64,000 nucleotides of DNA from Rutstroemia sp. NJR-2017a BVV2 (GCA_002946415.1 NJPS01000010.1:1178001-1242000); one strand, 5' to 3'. Counted from the stretch's first letter, positions 47,569-59,892 are shown. Translations and numbers: made by a program. Notes: a model not told the origin generated them from the letters alone.

Positions 47569-48056
47569 TGCGAAGTTCTTCAGATGATTCGGAAACCTGA
47601 CGCACTATCTTGAATATTTTGCGACAATTCTGTTGTCGGTTGCACTCGCTGGCAGCTTGTCATTTGTTCAGTGTTCTGATAGCATTGCCTAAGAGCTTTA
47701 TCGATTGCTGACGGCTAACCTTCGGCGCTAATCCAATCCAACCCCTCCCTCCGAGCGCTCCCAATCTATCCACCAAAATATGTGCTTCGACTGTGCGATA
47801 TATTTTGTGTTCTCAGTGGCTTCTCAACGTCATTGCTAATCTGTGTAATAAGGATAACTCGATTATATTCAAAGAAACGGTACGAATTCTCTATAATAAT
47901 TTATTCCTTTTCTTGGCACAAGTCGAGCTTCTATGAATGCTACAGAATCCAGACCAAGCAGTTCAAGCAGTTCGCTGAGGTGATCCCAGGTTTATAGGAA
48001 CCAGTTTTCTAAAGGAGATCTGGTCTGGGTTATGCTGCAATTTTAGTAGTTTCTTT
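47569..48056. other. Upstream region of CSN6, no gene seen
   Basis: 488 bp with the CSN6 promoter on the left and AT-rich sequence on the right leading into the decayed MYND copy. Confidence 0.45.
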
Positions 48057-48221
48057 TTGAGAATTTCACAATCACGATGCGCAATCTGTGATGCTCCAGG
48101 CAAGCTTTGCGTCTCCTGCAAGTCTGCAGCGTATTGCTCGACCCAGTGCCAGAAGACAATTAGCCTTTACACAAGATCTTCTGGAAAAGCTTTACATCCT
48201 TTACTCTGCGGCCGACATCGC

Positions 48222-48281
48222 CTCGTAAACTTGCAGTCTACCCGACTCCGTCTCATAAACTTGCATTCTACTTCTCTGTCA
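48222..48281 (+). repeat. 30-bp imperfect tandem duplication in MYND pseudogene
   Basis: CTCGTAAACTTGCAGTCTAC at 48222 recurs as CTCATAAACTTGCATTCTAC at 48252, 30 bp later; the remaining 10 bp of each unit are less alike. Confidence 0.6.
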
Positions 48282-49091
48282 ACTCCAAGACACCTCGACT
48301 CACCTGGGTTCCTTGTACCAAGACTTGCCTTCTCGATAAAGAAGGCGTGTTTGAGGCCCCTAATACCGAAGTACTCCTTGGCGTCCGAGATAATACAGAA
48401 GTCTGAGCACTGCTCCACAAGCGACAAGTACACTTTAGTTATCCACTGTAGAGTCAATTCTCTCAGTGATGGGTCGATGATCAATCAGAGTGTTATGTCT
48501 GCCACCAAGGGTGCTCTGAGCTACCGTTGGAGTGGTCCGCTCGTGGTAATCCATCAGAATGGGAATTACAACGACCCCTATACGACTACGTCTGACGTCA
48601 ACCTGGGCGATTTCTCTGCTACTGTACGCTTCATGAGGGAGTATGCAAGGCATGCAACGGAGATACCCCACTAGAAGTGAACCAGATTCCACCTATCCAG
48701 TCTCGCACCATGGGTGTGAGGATCAGCTGCGATGCTGACATGGGTTTGGACAGTAGCAGATATGAGGCCGTGGAAGTCGCTGACAAACATCGAATCTATG
48801 GGACTTACCCAACCGGTCTTTCTGAACAATTCGGACTGCCACTACTCGTACGAAAGCTTCCTCCAAGTCGTACTTGGCAATAAGGTAGTGAGAATGGCTC
48901 AACGGAGAACGATGACGCCAGCGCCTTGTGTCTTGACATGAACCTCGACAGTGATTCTTGGTGCACCCCTCAGACAGATTGGCAGGAAGACGTTGGAAGT
49001 GTTTTGGTCGCTAGGAGGGACAAAAAGAGCATTAGTCCACAGCAAGTATGCGCCATGGTTGAGTATTGTATGTTTGCAGTCATCGTTGCGT

Positions 49092-49133
49092 CACAGATTC
49101 CAGCAGATGAGTCACAGGTTCCAGCAGATGAGA
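49092..49133 (+). repeat. 21-bp tandem duplication in MYND pseudogene
   Basis: CACAGATTCCAGCAGATGAG at 49092 repeats at 49113 with one change. In frame it would give SQIPADE then SQVPADE. Confidence 0.75.
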
Positions 49134-49749
49134 GGGATAGAAAGGAGTATACTCAGAGGTCAAGATGCTTTTGGGACTTTCTTGCAGGATATATACAAGC
49201 CGCGACTGGTAGGCCGTGGTTTAAAATCATATGCTGATATAAAATCACCATTTAGTCTCTGAGAATGGCTTCATGCGAGTTACTTCGAGCTTTTGTCTAA
49301 AAGCCTACGAGATCCGTTAAGGTGTGGTGGTGACGTTTGGATCTGCCCGAATTCTTTCAAGCCATTAGCCTGTGCTAGGTTGTCTATGCTCCGACTCAGA
49401 AGGAAAGAATTAGTTAAGCTTCTCGTCCACAAGTACACATCTATTACTGGGACCTGCATGAATTGGCCAGCATAACTAGAAGTCTACACAGGAAAGTTAT
49501 CATGGATACTTCCGTCTAGTTTGAAGGTTCTGTCTCTTTAGCTTTACATTAATTCATATGCCAGACCCCAGACAAGCAACCTTCAAAAGCAGTGACTCTA
49601 CAATGGGATAGGATTAAACTAGTTTCGAGATTCTTCAAACAACAAGTTTGACTTCCAACACACAGTACGCCTTGCTCTTTGCATTCTTGTGTTGCGTTTG
49701 CAAGATTCTGCGCTGTTGCTTGTCTCTTTGATTTACATTGCAAACGACA

Positions 49750-50230
49750 TCGACTCCAAGGATATTAAGGCGAAGTCTCTCAGGGTAGAAAAGCAATGTA
49801 CAGCTTGCTGGAACTTGAAGATTGACACCAAAGTGTGCAGCCAGTGCCAAATCCACTACATATTGCTCTTGGGAATGCCTGGAACAGGACTTCCACAACC
49901 ACAACCACAACCTCTTCTCCAAGGAGTATGTCCGCCTTAACGCTTCTCCCAGACCAACGCCAAGTGCAAAGCTAGCATTTTTCTTCGGCGCCCCAAGACC
50001 CAGCAACCTGTAGAAACCCAAGCTCATCTAGGAAGACAAGGAAAGACGGGTCATGAAAGATGCAATTTCTGGGAACTTGGCATCTATCGACGTTCATGAG
50101 GACGAAATGCGCTGAAACCCGGAAGTTTGGAGGTTTTATGTTTCCGCCGACTTCGCTTCTTGCAACCATGCAGAACCGAAGGTATATGTCGACTCTGAAC
50201 GTAAGATGAAGGGGTGGAGGGTTTAAGAGG
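49750..50230 (+). pseudogene. Broken MYND-finger family gene (copy 2)
   Basis: The first half of a MYND finger reads KQCTACWNLKIDTKVCSQCQ (about 49791-49850), but the rest of the finger, YCSWECLEQDFHNHNHN, is one frame over (from about 49859). About four extra bases (ATAT) at the junction account for the shift. RPTPSAKLAFFFGAPRP follows, like the RPTPTHK-type stretch after the finger in copy 1. Two in-frame TAG codons come soon after (about 50010-50031). So the copy cannot make a whole protein. It lies about 500 bp after copy 1 on the same strand, suggesting a local duplication followed by decay. Confidence 0.6.
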
Positions 50231-50620
50231 TTTTGGGGGAAATCCAAGAAGGGAAAGGTCAGGAAAGGTCATGAGAATTGCGGTGAGAAGGCTTCCCGGT
50301 ACGATATGTAAAGTGGGATAGGTACGGCTGCTGAAACGTTAAGTGTCAATGGGAAATGTGCCCTGTAATGGGCATTGGTAATCTAATTCTTCCTGAGAGG
50401 GGTGTCATATCAAAGTGCGTTGCTACATTTTACATATATTCACGAGGTATATGACCCAAGTTAATGTTCCGTTAGTCTGGTCAGATACTGTCAGCAGGAA
50501 AAGGGGAAATCAAAGTGCAGACTACTCATAACCAATCCAATCCTACCTATTCGTGCCGTAGGAGACACCGTCATGCCGACGGTTACCAGGTCGGCATGAT
50601 TCATCATACAATATCAAAAA
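50231..50620. other. No feature seen
   Basis: About 390 bp between the second MYND remnant and the F-box-like remnant. No protein-like frame. Confidence 0.4.
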
Positions 50621-50621
50621 C

Positions 50622-51095
50622 TCACCAATCACCCACGGAACAACATTTTAGCCCACCACTTTCCCGTTCTAAAATCGTGACTCTGCGCCTCGAAGAAATC
50701 GGTCCAACCTGTTCCTCCACCGGCGTGCCGTCTTTAAAGGCAAAATGCTGGAGGTAATGGCTTTCCAATTTATGCATTCCGGTAGTAAGTGCTCTGAAGT
50801 TGGTTACACCAAACTCGCTTACTCCGCCCCGCAAGATATCTGGAGAGCTACACATGCCTTCGAAGACGGCGTAGTGCCTCCACTACCGCCACGGATTTCG
50901 ACGTAGAAGTCATCGATGAGGTTCAGCGATGGCAGATGAGAACGCAAGAACGCAACTGGCGGTCTTCGACGGTGTCGATTATGGCAAGATTCATAGGAAA
51001 CATTGCGGAATGCTTGACAGTAAACGTATCCTATGGGTTATGAAGAGAGGTCTCTGCCGCGATGAACTTTTCAACGTGCCGTAGTCTGCGACTTT
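50622..51095 (-). pseudogene. Possible F-box/LRR-like gene remnant
   Basis: On the minus strand three protein-like pieces lie in order but in different frames: LRHVEKFIAAETSLHN (about 51085-51037), then FLRSHLPSLNLIDDFYVEIR and GGSGGTTPSSKACVAL (about 50965-50850), then ILRGGVSEFGVTNFRALTTG with MHKLESHYLQHFAFKDG (to about 50700). The texture resembles the C-terminal half of fungal F-box proteins with leucine-rich repeats. Frame breaks and a stop separate them. The assignment rests on composition and my recall of the family and may be wrong. Confidence 0.3.
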
Positions 51096-52959
51096 GGGGG
51101 CCATTCTGTTACTTTTATAAGATGATGTTATTATCCCAGCAGTCATTTAAATTGCAGCGCTAAGCTCCAAGCTTCAACCGTTGGAATGCAATAGTAAGCG
51201 GCAATCTGGCAGCGTTTGCAGCGTTTAACTTCTGCCTATCCTATTGTACCGAGCAGTGCGTAGACTCTGAGTCATACCGGCGAAGTACTAGCAGATAATT
51301 ATTTAAATACCGAGTAATGCTGCACATAGAAAATAAGGAAAGACAATGACTGACCACAATGCTGGGAAAATCTCCACATCCAGTTGGGTTTCCCGTGTCA
51401 ATGACCTACGTCAGTGTCGGTGGAGGGGAGAGATTGTTGCGTTGATGTGGGAAGTGGATGGTTGTTCCAGGGCCCGGTACATTGGCTCATATCGCTTCCA
51501 TTGGATTGTTGTTACTGGCCAGGACATCAGTTCGTCAAACTCGGCATCGGGAAAGTTCACCACGGTGAGGGGCCGCGGCTCTATTCACTTCAATCTCTGC
51601 TTCCTCGGCGCATCTGTGGCCACTGGCCATAGTTACAACTATCAATACTCCTTCTAGGTTGCCGCATGGTGTGCAGGCTCTGGAAATCTTAATAAACAAA
51701 AACTTGTCCTTCGACCGGTCTGGTATCTTTGCGACCAGGCTTCGGACAGTCGAGCCGGGGGTTACCCTTTCACGCCTCTCTCGGAGGTCCTACATAATCT
51801 CCACGAGTGAGAATTGGATATGGAAAGCTGCTGCCGCTGCTGATCTCTCGAAATCTTTGGCAGGAAATAATCAACGGTTATATCGGGGTAAATACGGCAT
51901 CCTTTGCGATTCCCCTCTCAATCTCGGTCTTTTCCGCCACTTTTGCGTCAAGGCTATATCGGTGACAGAACACAAATCCTAAACGCAAACGCAGCGAGCG
52001 CCGATAGCAGCAATGCGGATTCCTGCAAGCTTACGAAATAAAGTATACGAGTCTTATCATGAAGCCTACCACCCCTCGTCGTACTTCCTTCTCCAATAGC
52101 CTATCGCATGGTTTTCAAGATCGTGCGTTGGGTCGCATTCACGATTTCGACGGTCCATTCCCTCGGAACAGCTATTAAGTATCTCTGGAATAACATTCTC
52201 TACAATGTACCCGCAAACGTCTAGGTATGTCGCCAAATGGTCTTGACAGCCTTCGAGAACTGTAATATCATGCAGTGCGGTGGTTACTGGGCCGCGTTAC
52301 CAGTTGGCAGGGCATCCCGGCTTGGCGTTATCTCTGTAACATCCCATTCAGCTGTTCCTCGCACGGTAAGTCCTTATCCACATCCCACATATTGGCAGTT
52401 ATCCAATGATTGCTGCGATACCCCGCCAATCTTGGCGTTTGCGTGGAAAGAAACGAACCTATTTTGGAAGGTCCCTTGAGACATGTAGAGACTGGCATCA
52501 AGCCCTGGGTGGTATTTGCACCGAGCTCTGCGCTCCGAGTGGTGCGCAGCGGATTACACTAAAGTTATGGGCTTGCATCAAGCTTTACACAAGCTTTCGT
52601 GTACTTCTTGTCCCGATTTGCGGAGCGAGTTCGATTCCTTTATCAATCGTCCTGAAGAGGAAGCTTGTTCATTAATCCAGGTGGGTGTGCTGCTCATTTG
52701 ACCCATCGTTTCGATATGCCATTGGATCTTTCTGGAGCTCTCCAGCCGTTCGGTGCCACCGCGAGTAGCGCATGTTGAAGTTACATGTGTGCTACATCGT
52801 GTGAACCACTATGGGATACCGCATCTCTTATCTGCATGCATGTAAAACTGTCTCTGTCCATGGAAGGGTGTGGTAACTATCTGTATATAAGCTGGTCCTC
52901 CCGCCTTCAGATCACTCGATTGTCTGCATTTTCGCTCAGTTCCAACAATTGAACCCAGC
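51096..52959. other. Gene-poor region with scattered broken frames
   Basis: Several plus-strand frames of 60-107 codons (51346-51657, 51659-51982, 52237-52479, 52516-52701) look partly protein-like. None links to another by convincing splicing and none has a motif I know. Decayed genes are likely. The last 100 bp hold a TATA-like GTATATAAGC near 52880 and the promoter of the OPT gene. Confidence 0.4.
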
Positions 52960-55801
52960 ATGGAGTCCCCACGCGAGCAAGACGTCGCGTACGACGAGAA
53001 GTCGCATGAGGTCTCACGAGCAGGCGCAGAATCCCCAAGCTCCAAAGACGAAAAGAACGAGAAGATCGCCAAGGAACCTTATGAAGCTGAATTGCCCCAA
53101 TACACAGATGAGGAGGGACATGGCGGCGATGTCAATCACCTTGACACGGCAGAGGACATTGTCACCACTGTCATTCATGTCGTCGATGACCCAACGCTGA
53201 ATCCTTGGACTTTTCGCATGTTCTTCATTGGTGAGTGCTCATTACCAATTTCAAAACGGAGCAATACTAATTAGCCTAGGCATGGGCCTCTCCGCATTTG
53301 GTGCTGTTCTCCAGGAGATCTTCTACTTCAAGCCACAAGTCATTTACGTGTCAGTCAGTAAGTTACCCCGCCTCCTGTTGTGTAACCTGAACTTCATGCT
53401 AACATAGGTAGTGTTCTTGACTGTCATTGCATATGTATGTCGACTTCCAAACAATACACTTGGGTTATTCTAACATTTCCGTAGGTTATTGGAGAATTTA
53501 TGGCACTAGCAATTCCGAGATGGGGCCGAGTTGGGCGTTTCCTTAATCCTGGCCCTTTCAATCAGAAAGAGCATGCTGCTTCTGTAATCATGGCGTCAGC
53601 TGCGGCAGTGTCTGCTTTGTCTACTGAGGCTCTTGCTGCACAGAAACTGGTAAGCACTTTTGTTCCCTGCACTATGTTGCCACATCTCAAATGTCTACTA
53701 CCATGATTTTTGTTTCACAAGACTTGATCGCTCGTGACTATTCTAAGACGCTTCTGCCTTGGCTATTACTAACTTTCTTATCATGTAGTGGTATGGTGGT
53801 TATCCAAGTCAGGCTGCTGGTGTCTTCCTGACCCTGGCCTCGCAATTAATCGGTTACGGAATCGCTGGCATGATGAGAAATACTCTCTTGTGGCCCACGA
53901 AGATGCTTTACCCTGCCAACTTACCTGTCACTACCGTCTTAGAGACTTTGCATCGTGATAAAGAATCTAACAAAAAGAGAATGAAGGTCTTTTGGATTCT
54001 CTTTTTTGCTTTGTTGATTTGGGAATTGCTTCCAGAGGTAAAGCCACCTTGCTACATACACTAAAGCTCGCCGGACTAACAGTGAAAAGTACATCTTCCC
54101 TCTCCTCATCGGTGTCTCAATCTTCTGTCTTGCAGACCAACATAGTCTCGTCTTTACCAACCTTTTCGGTGGTGCAAACGGTAACGAAGGTGTTGGGTTT
54201 TTGTCACTGTCATTCGATTGGAACTATATTGCCGGTTTTGGATCTCCGCTATGGCTCCCTCTTCAGACCCTCGTGAACAGTTTCCTCGGCACATTACTTT
54301 GCATCTGCCTCTTCATGGGGGTCTACTACGGCAACATCTGGAGAGCGCAAGACTTCCCCTTCTTATCGCAGGAATTGTTCCTCAACGATTCGAACTCCAC
54401 ATACTATGACACCTTCAACACGAGCTCGATTCTGAACGATGATTTTACTGTCAACGACGGACTCTTAGACCAAGTTGGTGTCCCTTATCTGACCGCTACA
54501 TATATTGTGTATCTCATTACTTCGAACATGGGGTTCACGGCCAACTTTGTGCATATGTTTCTCTGGAACTTCGCTGATATCAAGACGGGATGGGTTTGGG
54601 TCAACAAGGCTAATCTTAAGAGAATGTTGACACCTTCGACCTACTTCTTCTGGAGAGGGAACGACGGCAAAAGAACTGAAGAAGAGAAGCAACTACTCCG
54701 CGACGATCCTAACATCGATCCTCATTACAAGCTCATGCTTGATTATGATGAAGCTCCCGATCTATGGTATTTCTTGGCATTCCTGGCAAGTTTCATCACT
54801 TCTATGGCCTGTCTTTACGCTATGGATTCCACTCTTCCATGGTGGGGATTGGTTCTAGCAATGCTCTTCTTGGTCGTTTTCATGCTCTTTTTCGGAGCTC
54901 AATACGCCATTACTGGCTTCCAATTCAACATCGAGCCCATTGCCCAAACTCTTGCTGGCTATCTATTCCCAGGAGCACCACTCGGTAGGCTTCCAAAACC
55001 CCTGTCATAATTAATGTCAACACTGCTAACTGTAATAGCAAACATGTACTTCACTACCTTTACGTTCAATGCACTTCAGCAAGGACAATATCTCCTTCGA
55101 GACTTAAAACTTGCTCAGCAAAATAAGCTATCACCAAAATGCACATATGCTACCCAAGTCATTGGATGTATCTTCGGTGCATGCCTCAACTATGTCATGA
55201 TGATCTCGTAAGTTATACGTTTTCTGCGAATGTTCCACATGTATATTAACACCTGCCTAGGATCGTCCAAAATCAGACTCCAAGTCTCTTGACCATTGAA
55301 GGAACGCCTATCTGGTCGGGTGCCAACGTCCAATCATTCAACTCTCTTGCGATTGCCTGGTCTATCGCACCCAAAATGTTCAGTATCGGCGCCCGCTACC
55401 AATGGGTTACAATCGCGTATCTCCTCGGTTTCATTGTTCCCGTACCTTTTTGGCTTTTGAACCGGTACTTCCCACGACAAGGTATCTGGTCGTACCTCAA
55501 TCTTTCCATCATTCTTTGGTACGGCGGATATCTCGTGGTCGGCATCAACTCCAGTGTCTTCATGTATTATTACATTGGTGCATTTGGACAGTTCTACCTG
55601 AGAAAGTACAGACCAGCGTACTTCGTCAAGTGGAATTATTTGGTTTCTGCGGGTTTGGACGGTGGAACTCAAGTTATGGTGTTCTTACTTACTTTCGCTG
55701 TCGCGGGAGGAAGTGGTGTGTCGAGACCGTTCCCTTCTTGGGCTGGAAACCCGGCATCAGGCAATGTTGACAAGTGTATGTACAATCCTGCCAATGGTTA
55801 A
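52960..55801 (+). CDS. OPT-family oligopeptide transporter
   Basis: Eight exons (52960-53230, 53280-53357, 53412-53434, 53485-53649, 53789-54037, 54090-54984, 55039-55207, 55261-55801) encode 796 residues. The third exon is only 23 nt, but reading it gives VMFLTVIAYVIGEFMAL and keeps frame. A 90-residue acidic cytoplasmic N-terminus precedes many membrane segments (14-16 expected). OPT hallmarks: NPGPFNQKEHAASVIMA, LLWPTKMLYPANLPVTTVL, GFLSLSFDWNYIAGFGSPLW, FQFNIEPIAQTLAGYLFPG and the ending DKCMYNPANG. Such carriers import tetra- and pentapeptides or glutathione by proton symport at the plasma membrane. The neighbouring Zn2Cys6 gene downstream might regulate it, but this is only suggested by position. 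Confidence 0.94.
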
Positions 55802-56730
55802 TAAGGCAGTAAAAGGAGAGAGGGGTCGTAGGGCTGCTGTAGATCAGGCGGCACACGGCCATTGATGATCGATCTTTCCATTCGCTCCAAGTGCGTAAGA
55901 TAAATATAATGATTGATATAATAGACTTCCAGATAGTTTCCACACTTCAGACGCAACTTTATCGTGTATACTCTCGCTAGTGAGCAAAGCCAAGTGCTGC
56001 AGCGACGACCACATTGTGCAACTTCATAGATCGAATTGTAATGATCGGCCCCGAGCAGCCGCATATACACATACGTCCATGATATTATTGTACATGGCCC
56101 AGACCCAACACCGCTTGTTGGCAGGCCCGGATCATACCCAAAATAAGTTTCATACGCGACTGTACGCGCGTTTCTCTCAGAAGTGGATTAAGCCCCTTTA
56201 CCTATCACGCTCTCCACAACGTCGCGTTTGCCCCGATGTAAACTACAGTTTATGCACTGCAATGACTGTTACCACAGAGTTGAAAATGCTCCTGACCGCT
56301 GATCTCTGTAACCTGAAAATCTGGAGAAGAATCGACTTTTGGATATCGATAAAGAATAAAGAACGAACGGAGAGAAAAGAATCGGACATTATCCATCCCA
56401 ACACGTGACCCAGATTTAGGTTGTTTATTTGAAATCTGGATCTTGAGAGTCTGGGTCCTGTCCCGTCTTTCCTTTCCTTGCAAGAAAAAGCTTCTAGCGT
56501 TTCACACCACATTTCCACAAGATCGGAAAAAGTAATTCTGTTGGTTTTGCTCTCCGGTACATTGCACGGGAAAGTAGAAATAAATTCTCTGCTGATTTGC
56601 CCGAGACGAGACGTCGATTTTTCGTGAGCGAGCACACCATCCAACGCTAAACCCATCCGAGGTCCCCCTCCTCCCCTCACAAGAACTTTCTTTCTATCCA
56701 ATCACGTGTTGATAAGGAGGAAAAGAAGGA
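55802..56730. other. Intergenic, promoter of the Zn2Cys6 gene
   Basis: 929 bp with no convincing gene. A CCAATCACGTG-like stretch (CAATCACGTG) lies at about 56699-56708, shortly before the ATG at 56731, and contains an E-box-type CACGTG. A second CACGTG is at about 56402. Confidence 0.45.
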
Positions 56731-58965
56731 ATGGAAATAATGCCCGCGACAACAACACCAGATATCGAGTTCAATTCGCCGGATCGATATACCCAGGCGG
56801 GCACCGAGCGCAAACGCGCGCGCAAGGCGTGCAAGATTTGCCATTCGCATAAGGCGAGGTGTTCGGGGACCATACCCAATTGCAGGAGGTGTGAGCAGAG
56901 AGGCTATGTTTGTGAATACGAATCGACTGGACGGGGAGCGAGGAGATCGATGCCGAGACAGTTGCCGGCTGGAGGTGCGACTACGGCTACGAGTCAGAGT
57001 GGTGGGAGTCCTACGGCGACGGTGACGGCTGCGGTCTCGGCGGGGGGTTCGCCGATGGATATTGAGGTTGTGGACGGTCTGATGTGAAACTTCTCTTCGC
57101 TTTTTGTATATTCTGGAAATGGAATGCTAATGATTTGAAAAGGGACTTGGGCTGTTCGAAATTAACAACTAAGAGGTATATCGATGCATACTTTGAATTT
57201 GTATCATCAAATCCTGGAAAAGGCTTCATACATCGTGCCACCTTCCTGAGAAATTGGAATAGTGGCACTGCGAATCCCGCACTAGTGAAAGCCATATGTG
57301 CCTCCTCCATAGCCTTCGTTGCGAAAGATGACGAAAGTCGTGCAACGGCGCTGAAATGGATGGACGAGGCGGAGAAATACATATGGCAGAATCTTGGCCG
57401 ACCTTCTGTCGCTTTACTTGAAGTACTTCTTGTAATCGTCTTTTATAGACTGGAGCATCGAGAATACTTCAAGTCACAGGCTTTGACAGCCGTAGCTGCA
57501 AAAATGGCGTTCGTCCTGGGTCTTAACTATGAAAATAATGGTTTGTCAACAGTGGTGAGAGAATGTCGCAGGCGCTTGATGTGGTCGATATTTCACGTCG
57601 ATAGACTTTCAGCCGGCGGGTTTCCGGAGTTGCTGGTCTGTCCATCACATGCTTTGCATATTCAACTCCCATGCAGTGAAAAGGATTTCGATCTTGGGAT
57701 ACCAGGAGAGACGGCATCTTTGGCTTGTACGAGAACCAATGAGGCGGAATCTATACATATGGGGCTGCGATCGTTCTATTTTAGAATATCTGATATCCGG
57801 CATCGAGTTCTTGAGTAAGTTCTATTTCAAAGCCATCCAGCTCCTTCATAACTTCACAACTCACAAACAACTAGATATGCACGCAACATAATCCGCGAAA
57901 AGTCCAACCCCTACGACTCCCGCTCCCAGCTCCAAAAACTCGAAGCAGAACTCGAACAACTCCGGCGCTCCCTCCCTGCCAACCTCCAATACAACGAAGA
58001 CAACCTCTTCCTACGCGCCTACTCCCCCCAACTCACCCGCTTCGTGATGTTCCACATTCTCTGGCAACAATGCCACACCGACCTCTACCGCTTCATGTAC
58101 CCCGGCACCAAAGACTCCATCTCCGACGCCATTCTCGAGCAAACTCCCGCAGAATACGTCAAGTATTGCCAGCGCAAAGCGTTTGATCACGCGCTTGCGA
58201 TCCTGGATATCTGTTGCACGGTGCAGAGTATCGGGCATACGCTGATTAGTGATACGGCGATTGCGACGTGTGTTTGGCAGTGTAGTAATATTATTGTGAG
58301 GGGGATGGAGGTGGGGTGGGAAATAGGGGAGAAGGAGAGGAAGAGGATTTGGGAGAGGTTGGGTGGGATTACAGATGTTTTGGAGGGGTTGAGAGAGGTT
58401 AATACGCATGTGGATGATGTGGTGAGCTTGATTTCTTTTCTTTCTTTTATATGTAAACCTTTTCAATCGGCTAATTTGGCACCAGTACCGGAATGTGAAA
58501 GAACTCATCTCAAACGCTAACTCCCGCCGCCTTGCATTACCCAATTCCAATAACCTCAGCAACGCCCCCTCGCAAGCACACACCCTCTTCTCTCCAAACC
58601 AAAACCAAACCCACAACCGCAACCACAACCACGACCCTTCCACTACCGCCCTCCTCCTTAACACCCTCTCCACCCCGCCTACCACCGACCCAAACACCAC
58701 CTACACATTCACTCCCTCGTCCACTACAACCCAGCAGCACCATCCCTCTCCGCATCCCCAGGCGAATCCCCTCTCCCTCCTCGAGCTAGCCCCCGACTCG
58801 GCGCCACCGTTCGTTGAATGGCCCGCAGGAGAAGAACAGCAGTGGATTGATTTCTCGCAGCCGGATATCTTGGGAAGTGTGGGCGCGATGTTTGATCCGT
58901 TTTGGGGGATTCATGATGATAGTGGCGGGGGAGGGGGAGAGGGGGTGGGGGTGGGGGGGTTGTGA
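56731..58965 (+). CDS. Zn2Cys6 fungal transcription factor
   Basis: Four exons, 56731-57083, 57143-57814, 57875-58421 and 58486-58965, encode 683 residues. The zinc cluster is ACKICHSHKARCSG through CRRCEQRGYVCEY, with Cys 34, 37, 44, 51, 54 and 61 (CX2CX6CX6CX2CX6C) after a basic ERKRARK stretch. The fungal-specific middle domain runs from YIDAYFEFVSSNPGKGFIHR through CRRRLMWSIFHVDRLSAGGF to LWQQCHTDLYRFMYP. The C-terminal 150 residues are low complexity, rich in Asn, Thr, Pro and His, ending in a Gly run (GGGGGEGVGVGGL), as in activation domains. The target pathway is unknown. Confidence 0.9.
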
Positions 58966-59700
58966 GGATGGGGATAGGAAGAGGGGGATGGATGTATGTG
59001 TGTGTGGAGGTCTTGTGGAGGGGGGGATTGTGGTATACCATTTTTTAGCGTAGCATCAGGTATTAAGTATTGAGTAAACTCGTGGCAGCATTGAGGGATG
59101 AGTCTTGGTCCGGGGATCTAATTAATGGTCAATCTTAAACAGATATTTCATCCCGAACCCAGCTATAGCATCACTATTTTCATCCCGTGCTGCTTCCTCC
59201 GTTGGTTCCTTTTCCACATCCCGCCTACTTGGAAGATTACCCAAGTGTGTCTATGGTTCAGTGCGGTGGGCAATGGCGGAGATAGAGAGAGAAGCGGTGG
59301 CGATGGCGGAGAGGCAGAGGGAACTCATGATATGATAGCTTTAGCACGCAAAAGAAGACGAAAGCGTGTTGGAGTTCGCTTCGCTGAACTGAGGATAGTG
59401 AAGTTGTTCATTCGTGGTTGTAGGCGGGAAAGATGACTGGAGTATTAACTTGGAGTAGCATAGTTGTTACTCTCCGTCATCGATCAGAGGGTGGACAGGT
59501 GGACGGTCGGAGGGATCGGAGGGATGAGAGGGGAGGGAGTGGAGAGCTGGAGGGGAAGGCTTTCCTTCTGATGAGCAGTCGATAGTGGGTGGCTTGGATG
59601 ATACTGATGGGTATGCTGAGGAGTAGAAGGGGATTGCTGCAGAGAGCATAAGAACGAAGGGTTGGAAATGGAGGTTTTGTTTGTAGAGTTCTGTCTGATT

Positions 59701-59892
59701 AGTTCCCTCAAAAGGGTCCGTTTGAAATATTTTGCGTGGCAAAGTTCTCTCAAAAGAGGCCGTTTAGCAACTTCCGTTTGTCGAGTTCACTGAAAGGAGC
59801 CCCTCTGAAGCTTCCTTTTGCAAAGTTCTCTCGAAAGAGCCTGTTTGGCAAGTGGCGTTTGTAAAGTTCTCTCGAAAGAGTCCGTTTGCCGA
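59701..59892. repeat. 41-bp minisatellite, five degenerate units
   Basis: AGTTCnCTCnAAAGnGnCCGTTT-type units begin at 59701, 59743, 59784, 59824 and 59865, spacing 40-42 bp. The best-kept core is AAAGTTCTCTCGAAAGAG, in which CTCT and AGAG can pair around CGAA. The period is not a multiple of three, so it does not encode a repeated peptide. Confidence 0.8.

Larger units (their letters stand above)
48057..49240 (+). pseudogene. Broken MYND-finger family gene (copy 1)
   Basis: Pieces of one protein family appear in order but in two alternating frames. The MYND finger CAICDAPGKLCVSCKSAAYC, then HPLLC, is in the frame of 48057. FYFSVNSKTPRLTWVPCTK and GVFEAPNTEVLLGVRDNTEV follow in another frame, ending at a TGA at 48404. 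SLSDGSMINQSVMSATKG and NLGDFSATVRFM return to the first frame up to a TAG at 48672. TMGVRISCDADMGLDSSRYE and FGLPLLVRKLPP follow in the second frame up to 48883, then SVLVARRDKKSISPQQVCAM. No ATG was found for the MYND part. A 30-bp and a 21-bp tandem duplication lie inside. Introns could explain one break but not all. Function in life was a zinc-finger protein of unknown role. Confidence 0.7.
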
